A DNA stretch of 63,397 bases from contig CAKVIN010000015.1 of NCBI GenBank assembly GCA_934754425.1, forward strand, positions 1-63,397. Reading direction: 5' to 3'. Made by a program: the position numbers and the translations under genes. Position 1 is the first letter of the stretch, and each line of letters begins with the position of its first letter. Below the pieces are notes generated by a model. That model was not told where the DNA came from, made no database searches, and was given only the letters and a program-made list of their open reading frames with translations. Source of the stretch: an uncultured Candidatus Melainabacteria bacterium (GTDB lineage: Bacteria > Cyanobacteriota > Vampirovibrionia > Gastranaerophilales > Gastranaerophilaceae). Positions 26,958 to 34,696 of this stretch are shown one piece after another.

Positions 26958-27255
26958 TCAAATTTGCTCCTTATGTAAAACAATTATAAAATTATTATAC
27001 TATTAACTTTTTATATTTGTTTATAGAAAAACAAGTTAGCCACTAACACTGTGAAATTCCTTTTGAAGTATTATATGATTTGACGAAAGAGCACAAAGTT
27101 ATTTTACCTCAAAGAATTCAAAACATCTTATCACTAACAAAAGACTAAACATTGATATCAAACTCAAAATTTGCTACTATATAACCACAGCCTAAAGTGT
27201 CGGGGTTTAGATGTAGAGTATTAGTATGAAGAAGTGAATATGGTGAATAAGGACT
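26958..27255 (+). other. 298-bp spacer at the left edge of an accessory patch
   Basis: It holds a broken reading frame (27047-27148, listed separately) and, at 27185-27240, an unexplained slightly GC-richer stretch (AAAGTGTCGGGGTTTAG). No promoter or RNA gene is evident. Confidence 0.5.
27047..27148 (+). pseudogene. Fragment of a lost gene
   Basis: Right after an in-frame stop, 33 codons are open without a start codon and read as sensible protein (CEIPFEVLYDLTKEHKVIL and on) before a TAA at 27146. It looks like the C-terminal end of a degraded gene. Parent family not recognised. Confidence 0.3.
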
Positions 27256-27585
27256 ATGGCTAAAAAAGACACCATTCTAATAAACATAATGTATACAGGT
27301 GATTATACAAATAAAAACATAGGACATGAAATTATCAACATGTACAAAACTAATAATGAGGATAACTACCTTTATATATCGCAATATGGATACGTAACAA
27401 ATGGTTGGGATAACAGAATTAAAACCATATTATACGCTCGAAGCGCTGGAAAGGATAAGCTTGAAATTATCGCAAAAGCAGAGATAGAATTAGAAGAACA
27501 ACAAGATAGTTATGAAAATATAGTTGAGCAAGAGATGGAATACAAGTTTAGAAAAGCAATTAAGAGTGCAAGGAATAATTTATGA
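27256..27585 (+). CDS. Unknown protein, possibly a truncated N-terminal domain
   Basis: A 109-residue protein with AAGGA before the ATG. The opening DTILINIMYTGDYTNKNIG and EIINMYKTNNEDNYLYIS resemble the N-terminal segment of larger restriction- or nuclease-type proteins as I remember them, but I cannot name the family with confidence. After the stop at 27583-27585 the same frame continues, with one more stop, into a sensible stretch to 27678. This could be a truncated gene in an accessory patch. Confidence 0.45.
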   Translation: MAKKDTILINIMYTGDYTNKNIGHEIINMYKTNNEDNYLYISQYGYVTNGWDNRIKTILYARSAGKDKLEIIAKAEIELEEQQDSYENIVEQEMEYKFRKAIKSARNNL

Positions 27586-27591
27586 CGGTAA

Positions 27592-27678
27592 CAGCAACAA
27601 AATTATATTATCATTAACGAATATCAGGATAATACAACTGATAACTTGATACTATTAACACAAAATGAACATTTCTAG
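27592..27678 (+). pseudogene. In-frame continuation fragment after the 27256 gene
   Basis: The frame of the preceding gene, past two stop codons (27583 and 27589), reads NYIIINEYQDNTTDNLILLT and on to a TAG at 27676. Protein-like composition suggests that the gene was once longer and acquired nonsense codons. Confidence 0.25.
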
Positions 27679-27711
27679 ATGCCTAGAAGCATGACAGGAG
27701 GATAATATAAA

Positions 27712-28176
27712 ATGAAATTTTTTCAAAAAACGGTTTATGTAAAACAATTAACATTAGAAGAATTACGTGATAAATGTTCTGAAAACAAAAATTATCATAC
27801 CCTACAACCAGAAAATGAATACTGGCAATTATATCCTTTTCTAGAAGACATTATAGCTATGTATAATCCAAACCACCATACCGGCAAGGAATATCATAAA
27901 ATATCCAAAATGTATGTCAGCAATATAGGGAATGTTAAGGTAATATACAAGGATGGTTCTCAGGAAGTATTAGAGCAAAATGAGCTAGAACAGGGGTACT
28001 GGAGATTAAAAAAATATCCAGGGTTTGATTATGTATATAGATTAGTTGCTGATACATGGTTAATAAAACCCCAAGGAAAAAATATTGTTCATCACATTGA
28101 TAATGACGGAAAAAATAACTCTGTTAATAATTTAATATGGGTAGACAAAGAAGAACATTATAAAATACATCATTAA
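27712..28176 (+). CDS. HNH endonuclease with NUMOD4-like segment
   Basis: A 154-residue protein. Residues 38-110 resemble NUMOD4 and related DNA-contact segments of homing endonucleases (YHKISKMYVSNIGNVK). Residues 126-148 form an HNH_3-type nuclease motif with His127-His128, Asp130-Asn131, NNSVNNLIWV and the closing EEH. Such enzymes are free-standing homing or phage endonucleases. A perfect AGGAGG precedes the ATG. It sits in a small accessory patch by tRNA-Ile and ends at a terminator. Confidence 0.82.
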   Translation: MKFFQKTVYVKQLTLEELRDKCSENKNYHTLQPENEYWQLYPFLEDIIAMYNPNHHTGKEYHKISKMYVSNIGNVKVIYKDGSQEVLEQNELEQGYWRLKKYPGFDYVYRLVADTWLIKPQGKNIVHHIDNDGKNNSVNNLIWVDKEEHYKIHH

Positions 28177-28287
28177 TTACAACTAAAGCTTTTTATCCTC
28201 TGATACATAATTTCATCTCAAAAATTATTCTGTTAATACTGAATTTGTTTTTGTAATAAATATTTTAAAATTTAATATAAACAAAAT

Positions 28288-28318
28288 AAAAAAGATAGGT
28301 AAAACACCTATCTTTTTT
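28288..28318. terminator. Bidirectional terminator between HNH gene and tRNA-Ile
   Basis: AAAAAAGATAGGT (28288-28300) pairs perfectly with ACCTATCTTTTTT (28306-28318). It lies 3 bases from the tRNA 3' end. Confidence 0.88.
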
Positions 28319-28321
28319 ATA

Positions 28322-28395
<74 letters not shown>

Positions 28396-28559
28396 GTATT
28401 ATATTTTCATTCGGCTATCATTTGTGAGAAATCTCTCTCACTCCCGACATTTATTAATGTACCATAGACATTTTTTTAAATCAAGTCTTTTTTTCTTATT
28501 TTATATTTAATTTGAGAAAATCTTATTTTTAGAGTAAACTTGAAGTGGAGAGATTAATT

Positions 28560-30068
28560 ATGCCTATATTATATATTTACATTACAATTTTTACAGTTTA
28601 TTTTATAGTTTTAGCACTAGCTAGCCTAAAAAATTCCAGAAAAATTAGAGATAAGTACACACCTAAAGATTCAAATATTTGTGTTGTTGTTTATGCTTCA
28701 GGAAAAGCGAATACTCTTGAAAATTTACTTAAACAATTAAAAGCACAGACTTATCCTAAACAAAAATATACTATTTATGCAATTTTGGATAGATATGAAA
28801 AAGAATCAGATGTAACATTACAAAGTGATTTAGATATTAATGTTATTAATATAAACAATATGGAGCCTATTGGAAAAAGTCAAGCATACTCCATATTAGC
28901 AGAAAAACTTGTAGATGCGCAAAATCTCGATGCGTATGTATTTTTAGATGCAAAAAATTATGTTGATTCAGATTTTCTAATTAATGTTAATTATTACTTA
29001 ACAAAATATGATGTCTTTATGCCAATGATTAATTATTTAGCAGAGAATGACAATTTAACTTTTATTGAAAACATAAGAGCTACTTATTCACGCTATTGTT
29101 CTAAATTTTTATTTGCAACGAGAACTAAATTAGGATTAACAAATCTAATTAACACTAATTCTTTCGTTATAAAACGTGAAGTATTGAATAAAATGGAAAG
29201 CTTTGAATTTCAAGATAAGGTTGCTGAAATAAAATACACTTTAAAATTAGCGCAAGAAGGCATTCAAGTGGCTTTTATAGACGAACTACCAATATATACT
29301 TCAATACAAAACTATGATTCAAGAGTTCCTTCTTTATCAAAAAGAATTAATTTATTTTGGAATAATATAACACATGCGGAAAATTTTAGAACACGTGAAT
29401 ATTTATGTTCATTAATCCAACCTAATTGGTTGGTATGTGTTTTAGGTTATGTTCTGTTATTAAGACATGCATATATATTTCCATTTATTGTCGGATACAC
29501 TGCTATTTTAATAACATTCATTATATTAGCTTTAGCATTTTGTATAAGTCTTATGAGCGCAAAACTCTATGTAAAAGAACATTTTTACTTATTTGCTTAT
29601 TCAATATATTCTATAGGACATATTATTAAAAATTTACCACCTATTAGATTTTGTAGAAATTTAATAAACAAGGCCACACATAAACATCTGGTTGATAAAA
29701 TGGTCACAAATGTTATAGTCACAGATGGCAGAAAAGATTTTCAATGTCAGTTAGAGTTAATTTCTGATAATGGTTTGGCTAAAGTTAAATTTATAAATAA
29801 AAATAAAACATATATTACAAAAAATAATCACTTACGCATGGTTGATGCAATAAAAGAATTATCAGAAAAGCTTGATGACTACGGATTATCACTCAAAATT
29901 TGTCAACGATGCAAATATTTTCAGCCTTTAATTGACGGTTCTACAAACATGGTAAAAGGTTGTTGTAAGTGTCAATTTCAAGGTCGTGTTGAAGGCGATA
30001 TTATTCCAACCTTGGTATGGAATACTTGCCCTAAATTTGAAGAACAAAACATAGTTAGCCTATTCTAA
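28560..30068 (+). CDS. Membrane glycosyltransferase (GT2-like) with C-terminal cysteine cluster
   Basis: The ATG at 28560 has GGAGAG 9 bases upstream; a GTG at 28545 is less likely. The 502-residue protein starts with a membrane helix (ILYIYITIFTVYFIVLALA). A GT-A fold glycosyltransferase domain (about 40-250) follows, with a degenerate metal site (FLDAKNYVDSDF) and a later KIRYT-like acceptor region. Two to three helices lie at about 285-350. The last 55 residues hold CxxC, CCxC and one further Cys (CQRC, CCKC, NTCP), a probable metal-binding module. Monocistronic. It may build an envelope glycan; substrate unknown. Confidence 0.75.
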   Translation: MPILYIYITIFTVYFIVLALASLKNSRKIRDKYTPKDSNICVVVYASGKANTLENLLKQLKAQTYPKQKYTIYAILDRYEKESDVTLQSDLDINVININNMEPIGKSQAYSILAEKLVDAQNLDAYVFLDAKNYVDSDFLINVNYYLTKYDVFMPMINYLAENDNLTFIENIRATYSRYCSKFLFATRTKLGLTNLINTNSFVIKREVLNKMESFEFQDKVAEIKYTLKLAQEGIQVAFIDELPIYTSIQNYDSRVPSLSKRINLFWNNITHAENFRTREYLCSLIQPNWLVCVLGYVLLLRHAYIFPFIVGYTAILITFIILALAFCISLMSAKLYVKEHFYLFAYSIYSIGHIIKNLPPIRFCRNLINKATHKHLVDKMVTNVIVTDGRKDFQCQLELISDNGLAKVKFINKNKTYITKNNHLRMVDAIKELSEKLDDYGLSLKICQRCKYFQPLIDGSTNMVKGCCKCQFQGRVEGDIIPTLVWNTCPKFEEQNIVSLF

Positions 30069-30098
30069 CAATAAAAAACTTAAGTTTTGCAGATACAT

Positions 30099-30860
30099 TT
30101 ATTTTGCTTTGTTCATCAATCTTAGTTTAAGCACTCTTGCATCAAATATATTCGAAAAATCCTCTGGCATACCAAGTAAATTTTTATCAGCAGACGTTAG
30201 ATTTTTAAGCATATTTTTTACCTTACCTATATATTTATTAGTAAGATTTGTTTCCTCATCAAAAAACATGTGTGATAAAGTTGGAGGTGATGTCGGTTCT
30301 TTTGGATTTAAAAGATAATTCATCGTTACTGCCAAATCGGTTCTATGCAACCCTAATAAACAAGCCATGTAATTTTTACCATTATCCATTAAATCAAAAA
30401 AACTACTCATTTGTTTAACAAATTTTTCAATTGAATTTCTACGCTCTTCTGCATTCATTTTACCAGAAAATGGGGCATTAAATATTGGCATATTATCTCT
30501 AATTTTAAAATTAAAATAATCAAGCCCGTTTTGTTTACAATTTTGAGCATATTTTGATTCTTCTCCACCTTCAGGGCGCAAATCAATAATAGTTTTAACC
30601 CCACACTCTTTTAACTCTTTCAATAAAGTTGGATTTTGGTTAGCCAATGTAACCCCTCTAACCGAATTTGAATCGATTAAGCGAAAATGAGAAATCCCAA
30701 GATTTTTCAATCTTCCAATATCAAGAGAACCTGTGCTTTTTACAAATTCATCATTTTCAGGTATTCCGTTAATAAAATTAGTAGAAGATTGTTTAAAAAC
30801 AGGTTTTCTTACTGATAATACAGATGATTGATTAAAAAGATTTAAAGCTAAAATATTCAT
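30099..30860 (-). CDS. Protein tyrosine/dual-specificity phosphatase-like protein
   Basis: A 253-residue protein. The signature C167-x5-R173-T174 (ACLLGLHRTDLA) is the PTP catalytic loop, preceded by GVKTIIDLRPEGGEE (near 88-101), as in bacterial dual-specificity phosphatases. The usual His before the Cys is Ala here. The acidic general acid is probably in the 120s (KIRDNMP), though this is uncertain. The N-terminal 40 residues are unstructured and contain KPVFKQ. No Shine-Dalgarno sequence is present: a TATAAT on the minus strand lies 7 bases before the ATG, so the mRNA is probably leaderless. Confidence 0.75.
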   Translation of the reverse strand: MNILALNLFNQSSVLSVRKPVFKQSSTNFINGIPENDEFVKSTGSLDIGRLKNLGISHFRLIDSNSVRGVTLANQNPTLLKELKECGVKTIIDLRPEGGEESKYAQNCKQNGLDYFNFKIRDNMPIFNAPFSGKMNAEERRNSIEKFVKQMSSFFDLMDNGKNYMACLLGLHRTDLAVTMNYLLNPKEPTSPPTLSHMFFDEETNLTNKYIGKVKNMLKNLTSADKNLLGMPEDFSNIFDARVLKLRLMNKAK

Positions 30861-30867
30861 AGTATTT

Positions 30868-30873
30868 ATTATA
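30868..30873 (-). promoter_or_regulatory. -10 box giving a leaderless phosphatase transcript
   Basis: A perfect TATAAT on the minus strand, separated by 7 bases from the ATG whose first base is 30860. No ribosome site fits in between. Confidence 0.5.
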
Positions 30874-30901
30874 AAACATCAAAAAATAAAATTTGCTAGT
30901 T

Positions 30902-31372
30902 TTATACCAAAGAACGTAAATGACATATTGCAATTGCTATTGCATCTACTGTATCATCCAATTTTGGTAAATTATCTCTTTCTAAAGATATTCTTACCAT
31001 TTGTTCGACTTCCTTTTTATCAGCACGACCATATCCTGTTAAAACTTGTTTAACTTCCATTGGGGTATAACCAAATGTAGGAATATTAAATTTTTCCAAA
31101 ACTGTCAAAATAACCCCTCTTGCTTCTGCGACAGGAATTACAGTTTTTTGATTCTTAAAAAAAAATAATTCTTCTACAGATGCACAATCCGGTTTATATT
31201 TTTGAAGAATCGTTGATAAATCATTATATATTTCTAAAAGTCTTTTCGAATCAGCGAGTTTTTTATCCGTTTGAATTGAGCCTGACGCTAAAAGACGAAT
31301 ACCCTCTCCTTCAACCTCAATCAAACCATAACCAACTATCGCCATTCCGGGATCTATTCCTAAAATTTTCAT
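30902..31372 (-). CDS. ruvC: Holliday junction resolvase RuvC
   Basis: The endonuclease that cuts Holliday junctions with RuvAB. It has 156 residues. Acidic catalytic residues lie in MKILGIDPG (Asp7), SVEELFF (Glu) and the C-terminal KLDDTVDAIAIAICH. The block GYTPMEVKQVLTGYGRADKKEV is typical. No ruvA or ruvB is near. A perfect TATAAT (minus strand, 31384-31379) lies exactly 6 bases before the ATG, again a leaderless arrangement. Confidence 0.96.
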   Translation of the reverse strand: MKILGIDPGMAIVGYGLIEVEGEGIRLLASGSIQTDKKLADSKRLLEIYNDLSTILQKYKPDCASVEELFFFKNQKTVIPVAEARGVILTVLEKFNIPTFGYTPMEVKQVLTGYGRADKKEVEQMVRISLERDNLPKLDDTVDAIAIAICHLRSLV

Positions 31373-31378
31373 AAAAAC

Positions 31379-31384
31379 ATTATA
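31379..31384 (-). promoter_or_regulatory. -10 box giving a leaderless ruvC transcript
   Basis: TATAAT on the minus strand with a 6-base gap to the ATG at 31372, which places +1 on the start codon. Confidence 0.5.
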
Positions 31385-31428
31385 ACATAAGTATAATCGA
31401 CAGTTTGATACTAAAGTTTAATACATTA

Positions 31429-32079
31429 TTATTTATTTGACAACGAGTCAACTTTTTCTCTTAATTCTTGTATTTCATATTTCAATCGATTAATTTCACA
31501 TTTTACAGGATCCGGAATTCTATTATGCATAAGAATACCGTCAGGATTCATAAATTTTTGTTGTACAATTCTCCCTGGAATGCCGACTACTGTACAGTGT
31601 TCCGGAACATTATCAACAACAACAGAACCTGCACCAATTCTAGTATTATCACCAATTGTAATATTTCCTAAGATTTTTGCACCGGCTCCTACAATTACAC
31701 CATTTCCTATAGTTGGATGTCTTTTTCCATGTTCATTACCCGTGCCACCAAGTGTAACCTGTTGATAAATAAGCACATCGTCTCCAATAATTGTTGTTTC
31801 ACCAATTACAACACCTTCACCATGGTCAATGAAAAATCGGTTTCCAATTTGAGCTTTTGGATGAATTTCAATACCAGTAATAATCCTAGTTACATATGAT
31901 ATAAATCTCGGAATAAAAGGAACTCCCCAATATGCTAACTTATGAGCGATTCTATGCGATATCAAAGCTTGCAGCCCAGGGTAACAAAAAATTACTTCTA
32001 CAATATTTGTTGCAGCAGGGTCTTTTTCATAAATAACTTTAATATCTTCTTTAATTTTTTTAATTGCTCGTTTTAGCAT
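31429..32079 (-). CDS. cysE: Serine O-acetyltransferase
   Basis: Acetylates L-serine with acetyl-CoA, the first step of cysteine synthesis. The 216-residue protein is of the short EpsC type. A helical N-terminus is followed by the left-handed beta-helix: TGIEIHPKAQIG, FIDHGEGVVIGE, YQQVTLGGTG and GNGVIVGAGAKILG. The C-terminal tail has a short coiled coil in place of the usual Ile-ending peptide that binds CysK. It lies 78 bases downstream of cysK in the same direction, so the two cysteine genes probably form an operon. Confidence 0.95.
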   Translation of the reverse strand: MLKRAIKKIKEDIKVIYEKDPAATNIVEVIFCYPGLQALISHRIAHKLAYWGVPFIPRFISYVTRIITGIEIHPKAQIGNRFFIDHGEGVVIGETTIIGDDVLIYQQVTLGGTGNEHGKRHPTIGNGVIVGAGAKILGNITIGDNTRIGAGSVVVDNVPEHCTVVGIPGRIVQQKFMNPDGILMHNRIPDPVKCEINRLKYEIQELREKVDSLSNK

Positions 32080-32157
32080 CCTTATCGCCTTTCTATTTCA
32101 TAAAGCAATTGTAAGACAAGCATAATGTTTTACAAATAGTTAAGATGGAGAATATAA

Positions 32158-33024
32158 TTACCAAACTGACAAGTAGCGTTCCCCACTATCCGGTATGATT
32201 GCAACAATTAATCTATCCGGATATTTTTCTGCCAATATTCTTGCAGCACAAACATTAGCACCGGCAGAAATTCCACAAAAGACTCCGTGTTTTTGTGCTA
32301 GCTCAATTGCTTGTTTTATAGCATCTTCACCCTTAACAGTTAAAATACCGTCTAAGTTATTATCTTTACAAATTTCTGGTATAAAGTTTGCACCGATACC
32401 TTGTATTGCGTGCGGACCGGCATGTCCTTCTGTAAACAAAGGGCTTTCTGCAGGCTCTACACCATATACAACAGCTTCCGGATAATACTTTTTAATTCCT
32501 GTTGCAGTGCCACCGGTTCCTATTCCAGCTACTACAACAACATCACGTCCTTCAACTGCATCTTTAATTTCTTGTGCTGTTTTTTCATGCGCTTTTGGGT
32601 TATCCGGATTTGCAAACTGCATAGGGATAAAACTGTTAGAATAAGTTTGTTTAAATTCTTTTGCTTTATCTACAGCACCCTGCATTCCCTTTTCTTTTGG
32701 AGTCAAAACAAGTTCCGCACCATATGCCGCAATATTTTTGCGACGTTCTACAGACATACTTTCCGGCATGCAAATTATTAATCTTAATCCCAATACCGCA
32801 CAGCACATAGCTAAACCAATTCCGGTATTTCCACTTGTCGGTTCAATTATAACAGTATCATCATTAATTTCGCCTCTATCCATTGCATTTTTTAACATTG
32901 AATAAGAAGCACGATCTTTTACTGAGCTTGAAGGATTAAAATATTCCAACTTTAGGCAAATATTATCATTATATTTTACAAGTGGTGTGTTTCCGATTAA
33001 TTCTAGTACATTATTATAAATCAT
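32158..33024 (-). CDS. cysK: Cysteine synthase A (O-acetylserine sulfhydrylase)
   Basis: Makes L-cysteine from O-acetylserine and sulfide using pyridoxal phosphate. It has 288 residues, slightly shorter than the usual ~305. The cofactor Lys36 is in PSSSVKDRAS. EPTSGNTGIG binds substrate, GIGTGGTATG binds the PLP phosphate, and HAIQGIGANFIPE is typical. The ribosome site is GAGGT. It lies between tyrS and cysE in a leftward block. Confidence 0.95.
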   Translation of the reverse strand: MIYNNVLELIGNTPLVKYNDNICLKLEYFNPSSSVKDRASYSMLKNAMDRGEINDDTVIIEPTSGNTGIGLAMCCAVLGLRLIICMPESMSVERRKNIAAYGAELVLTPKEKGMQGAVDKAKEFKQTYSNSFIPMQFANPDNPKAHEKTAQEIKDAVEGRDVVVVAGIGTGGTATGIKKYYPEAVVYGVEPAESPLFTEGHAGPHAIQGIGANFIPEICKDNNLDGILTVKGEDAIKQAIELAQKHGVFCGISAGANVCAARILAEKYPDRLIVAIIPDSGERYLSVW

Positions 33025-33060
33025 GGTAACCTCTTTTTTTATTAAAAATCAATTTTTTTA

Positions 33061-33110
33061 CGGATTTAGAAGTGAATAATTCCCATCCTCGCCCTATAAA
33101 GGGTGGGGAG
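33061..33110 (-). other. GC-rich hairpin between tyrS and cysK
   Basis: TCCTCGCCCT pairs with AGGGTGGGGA across ATAA, about 10 bp with two G-T pairs. There is no T run on either strand, so termination is doubtful. It may be a remnant of an intergenic repeat or an mRNA processing hairpin. Confidence 0.4.
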
Positions 33111-33127
33111 ACTCCATACTTGGAATT

Positions 33128-34348
33128 TTAAACAAGCTTAGCAAATTTTCTCTTACCGGCTTGAAGAACGACATCCATTTGCGGTTTGATAACTAATCCC
33201 ATATCAGAGATTTTTTCACCATCAATTTTAACACCGCCACCTTGAATAAGACGTTTTGCTTCACCTTTAGATTGGACAAATTTAAGCTCAACTAATAAAT
33301 CCAAAATACTTTTTTCTGATTCAATTTTTACGCTTTCGATATCATCAGGAATACCTTTATTTGATACAACATTGATAAAATCTTCTTGAGCTTTATCAGC
33401 ACCATCTTTGCCGTGGTATTCTTCCGTAATCATGTGTGCTAAAGCTAATTTGATATCACGTGGGTTTATTGAATTTGAAGCAATTTGTTCATCCATTTTA
33501 ACAAGTTCTGATTGAGGAACATCGGTTAACAATGAATAATAACGAGTGATTAGTGTATCCGGAATACTCATTAATTTTCCGAACATATCTTTAGCAGAAT
33601 CTGTAAGTGAAATACAGTGTTCCGGATATGTTTTAGACATCTTAACTACACCATCAGTGCCTTCTAAAAGTGGTAACATCATTACAAGTTGCGGATATTT
33701 TTTACCATAAGCAACTTGAATATCACGACCTAATAGAGTGTTAAATCTTTGGTCAGTTCCGCCTAATTCTATATCAGAATTAATTGCTACAGAATCATAA
33801 GCTTGCATAAGAGGATAGAAAAATTCATGAATAGCAATTGGCTTACCTTCTGCGTATCTTTTTGCAAAATCATCTCTTGTCATCATTTGAGCAACAGTAA
33901 CTTTACCTGCCAATTGTAATAATTCTGTAAAAGATAATTTATGTAACCAATCAGCGTTATTAACAACTTCTGCTTGAGATACATCAAGGACTTTAGACAT
34001 TTGAGCAAAGTATGTTTTTGCATTTTCTTCAACTTGTTCCTTTGTTAAAGCAGGTCTTGTTTCTGATTTACCAGATGGATCGCCAATCATAGCGGTAGCA
34101 CCGCCAACTAGAAGGACAATTTTATGACCTAGATTTTGAAACTCTTTTAATTTTCTCATAACAACAGTATGACCAAGATGTAAGTCGGGTCTTGTTGGAT
34201 CCATGCCTAATTTAATTCTTAATGGAGTATTAGTATCAGCTGCATGCTGAAGTTTTACAGCTAATTCTTCAATACCCCCAGGAAGTACTTCTGCATTTCT
34301 TGTTAATTGTTTTGCTTGCTCAATAAATTCTTGTCTAATATCTACCAT
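33128..34348 (-). CDS. tyrS: Tyrosyl-tRNA synthetase
   Basis: Charges tRNA-Tyr. The 406-residue class I enzyme has HIGH-type HLGHT in GMDPTRPDLHLGHTVVM, KMSKS-type VKMSKTYPEH and a C-terminal S4 RNA-binding domain (FVQSKGEAKRLIQGGGVKID). The DPTRPDLHLGH form is of the TyrRS-2 subgroup. A good AAGGAGAT precedes the ATG. No T-box motif is visible upstream on the minus strand. Confidence 0.96.
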   Translation of the reverse strand: MVDIRQEFIEQAKQLTRNAEVLPGGIEELAVKLQHAADTNTPLRIKLGMDPTRPDLHLGHTVVMRKLKEFQNLGHKIVLLVGGATAMIGDPSGKSETRPALTKEQVEENAKTYFAQMSKVLDVSQAEVVNNADWLHKLSFTELLQLAGKVTVAQMMTRDDFAKRYAEGKPIAIHEFFYPLMQAYDSVAINSDIELGGTDQRFNTLLGRDIQVAYGKKYPQLVMMLPLLEGTDGVVKMSKTYPEHCISLTDSAKDMFGKLMSIPDTLITRYYSLLTDVPQSELVKMDEQIASNSINPRDIKLALAHMITEEYHGKDGADKAQEDFINVVSNKGIPDDIESVKIESEKSILDLLVELKFVQSKGEAKRLIQGGGVKIDGEKISDMGLVIKPQMDVVLQAGKRKFAKLV

Positions 34349-34412
34349 AAATAAATCTCCTTAATATCTTCATTACTAAAAGAATATCAAAAATATTGAG
34401 ATAGGTAAACTA

Positions 34413-34441
34413 TTGACTTTTAAATCTATTAGATATATTAT
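34413..34441 (+). promoter_or_regulatory. Strong promoter driving the Trp-rich leader and 34697 gene
   Basis: TTGACT (34413-34418, 5 of 6), exactly 17 bp, then TATTAT (34436-34441, 5 of 6). Transcription would start near 34448, about 27 bases before the leader-peptide ATG. Confidence 0.65.
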
Positions 34442-34474
34442 GACCTTGTATCGATATATTTGGAATATGAGTAC

Positions 34475-34531
34475 ATGAAAAATATTGAATTAAAAAATCA
34501 AAATAGAACTTGGTGGCGTTGGTCAGTTTAA
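34475..34531 (+). CDS. Trp-rich leader peptide (attenuator-like)
   Basis: An 18-codon frame too short for routine gene calling: MKNIELKNQNRTWWRWSV. Three Trp codons lie within four residues near the end, as in trpL-type leader peptides (E. coli trpL has an adjacent Trp pair). The position, 27 bases after a predicted transcript start and followed by alternative hairpins, is that of an attenuator. The upstream region has only weak GGA/GAG ribosome-site matches. Confidence 0.55.
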   Translation: MKNIELKNQNRTWWRWSV

Positions 34532-34648
34532 AAGCTGTCCATATTGTTCATCGTCTAAATGATTTTATGAGGCAGTAAGGTTTTGTTTATCTGCCTCAAA
34601 GTTATTTGTAAATTTAATTTCTAAAGTTAAAATTTGTAAACAAAACCT
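34520..34648 (+). promoter_or_regulatory. Alternative hairpins of a possible attenuator
   Basis: Region 1, TGGTCAG (34520-34526, containing the third Trp codon), can pair with region 2, CTGTCCA, just after the leader stop codon (one mismatch). Region 2 CTGTC can instead pair with GGCAG of region 3, GAGGCAG (34569-34575). Region 3 also pairs perfectly with region 4, CTGCCTC (34591-34597). The 3:4 loop holds AGGTTTTGTTTA (34578-34589), which is perfectly complementary to 34637-34648, allowing a pseudoknot. No T run follows, so the exit mechanism is unclear. Confidence 0.5.
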
Positions 34649-34696
34649 AAATAATTAAGCAATTTTTAGTATTTACAAGTTTTAGGAATTTGAACC

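Noticed and set aside
28423..28450. Terminator-like hairpin GTGAGA/TCTCAC upstream of the tRNA
   Set aside because: Only 6 bp with no T run; probably part of the tRNA promoter region.
34349..34412. T-box or other riboswitch upstream of tyrS
   Set aside because: No AGGGTGGNACCGCG-like T-box motif on the minus strand, and the region is too short before the promoter of the opposite gene.
34497..34557. Frame reading KSCPYCSSSK, like an IS1 InsA zinc ribbon
   Set aside because: Only about 20 codons between stops and no matching transposase sequence around it. The overlapping Trp-rich leader frame explains the region better.
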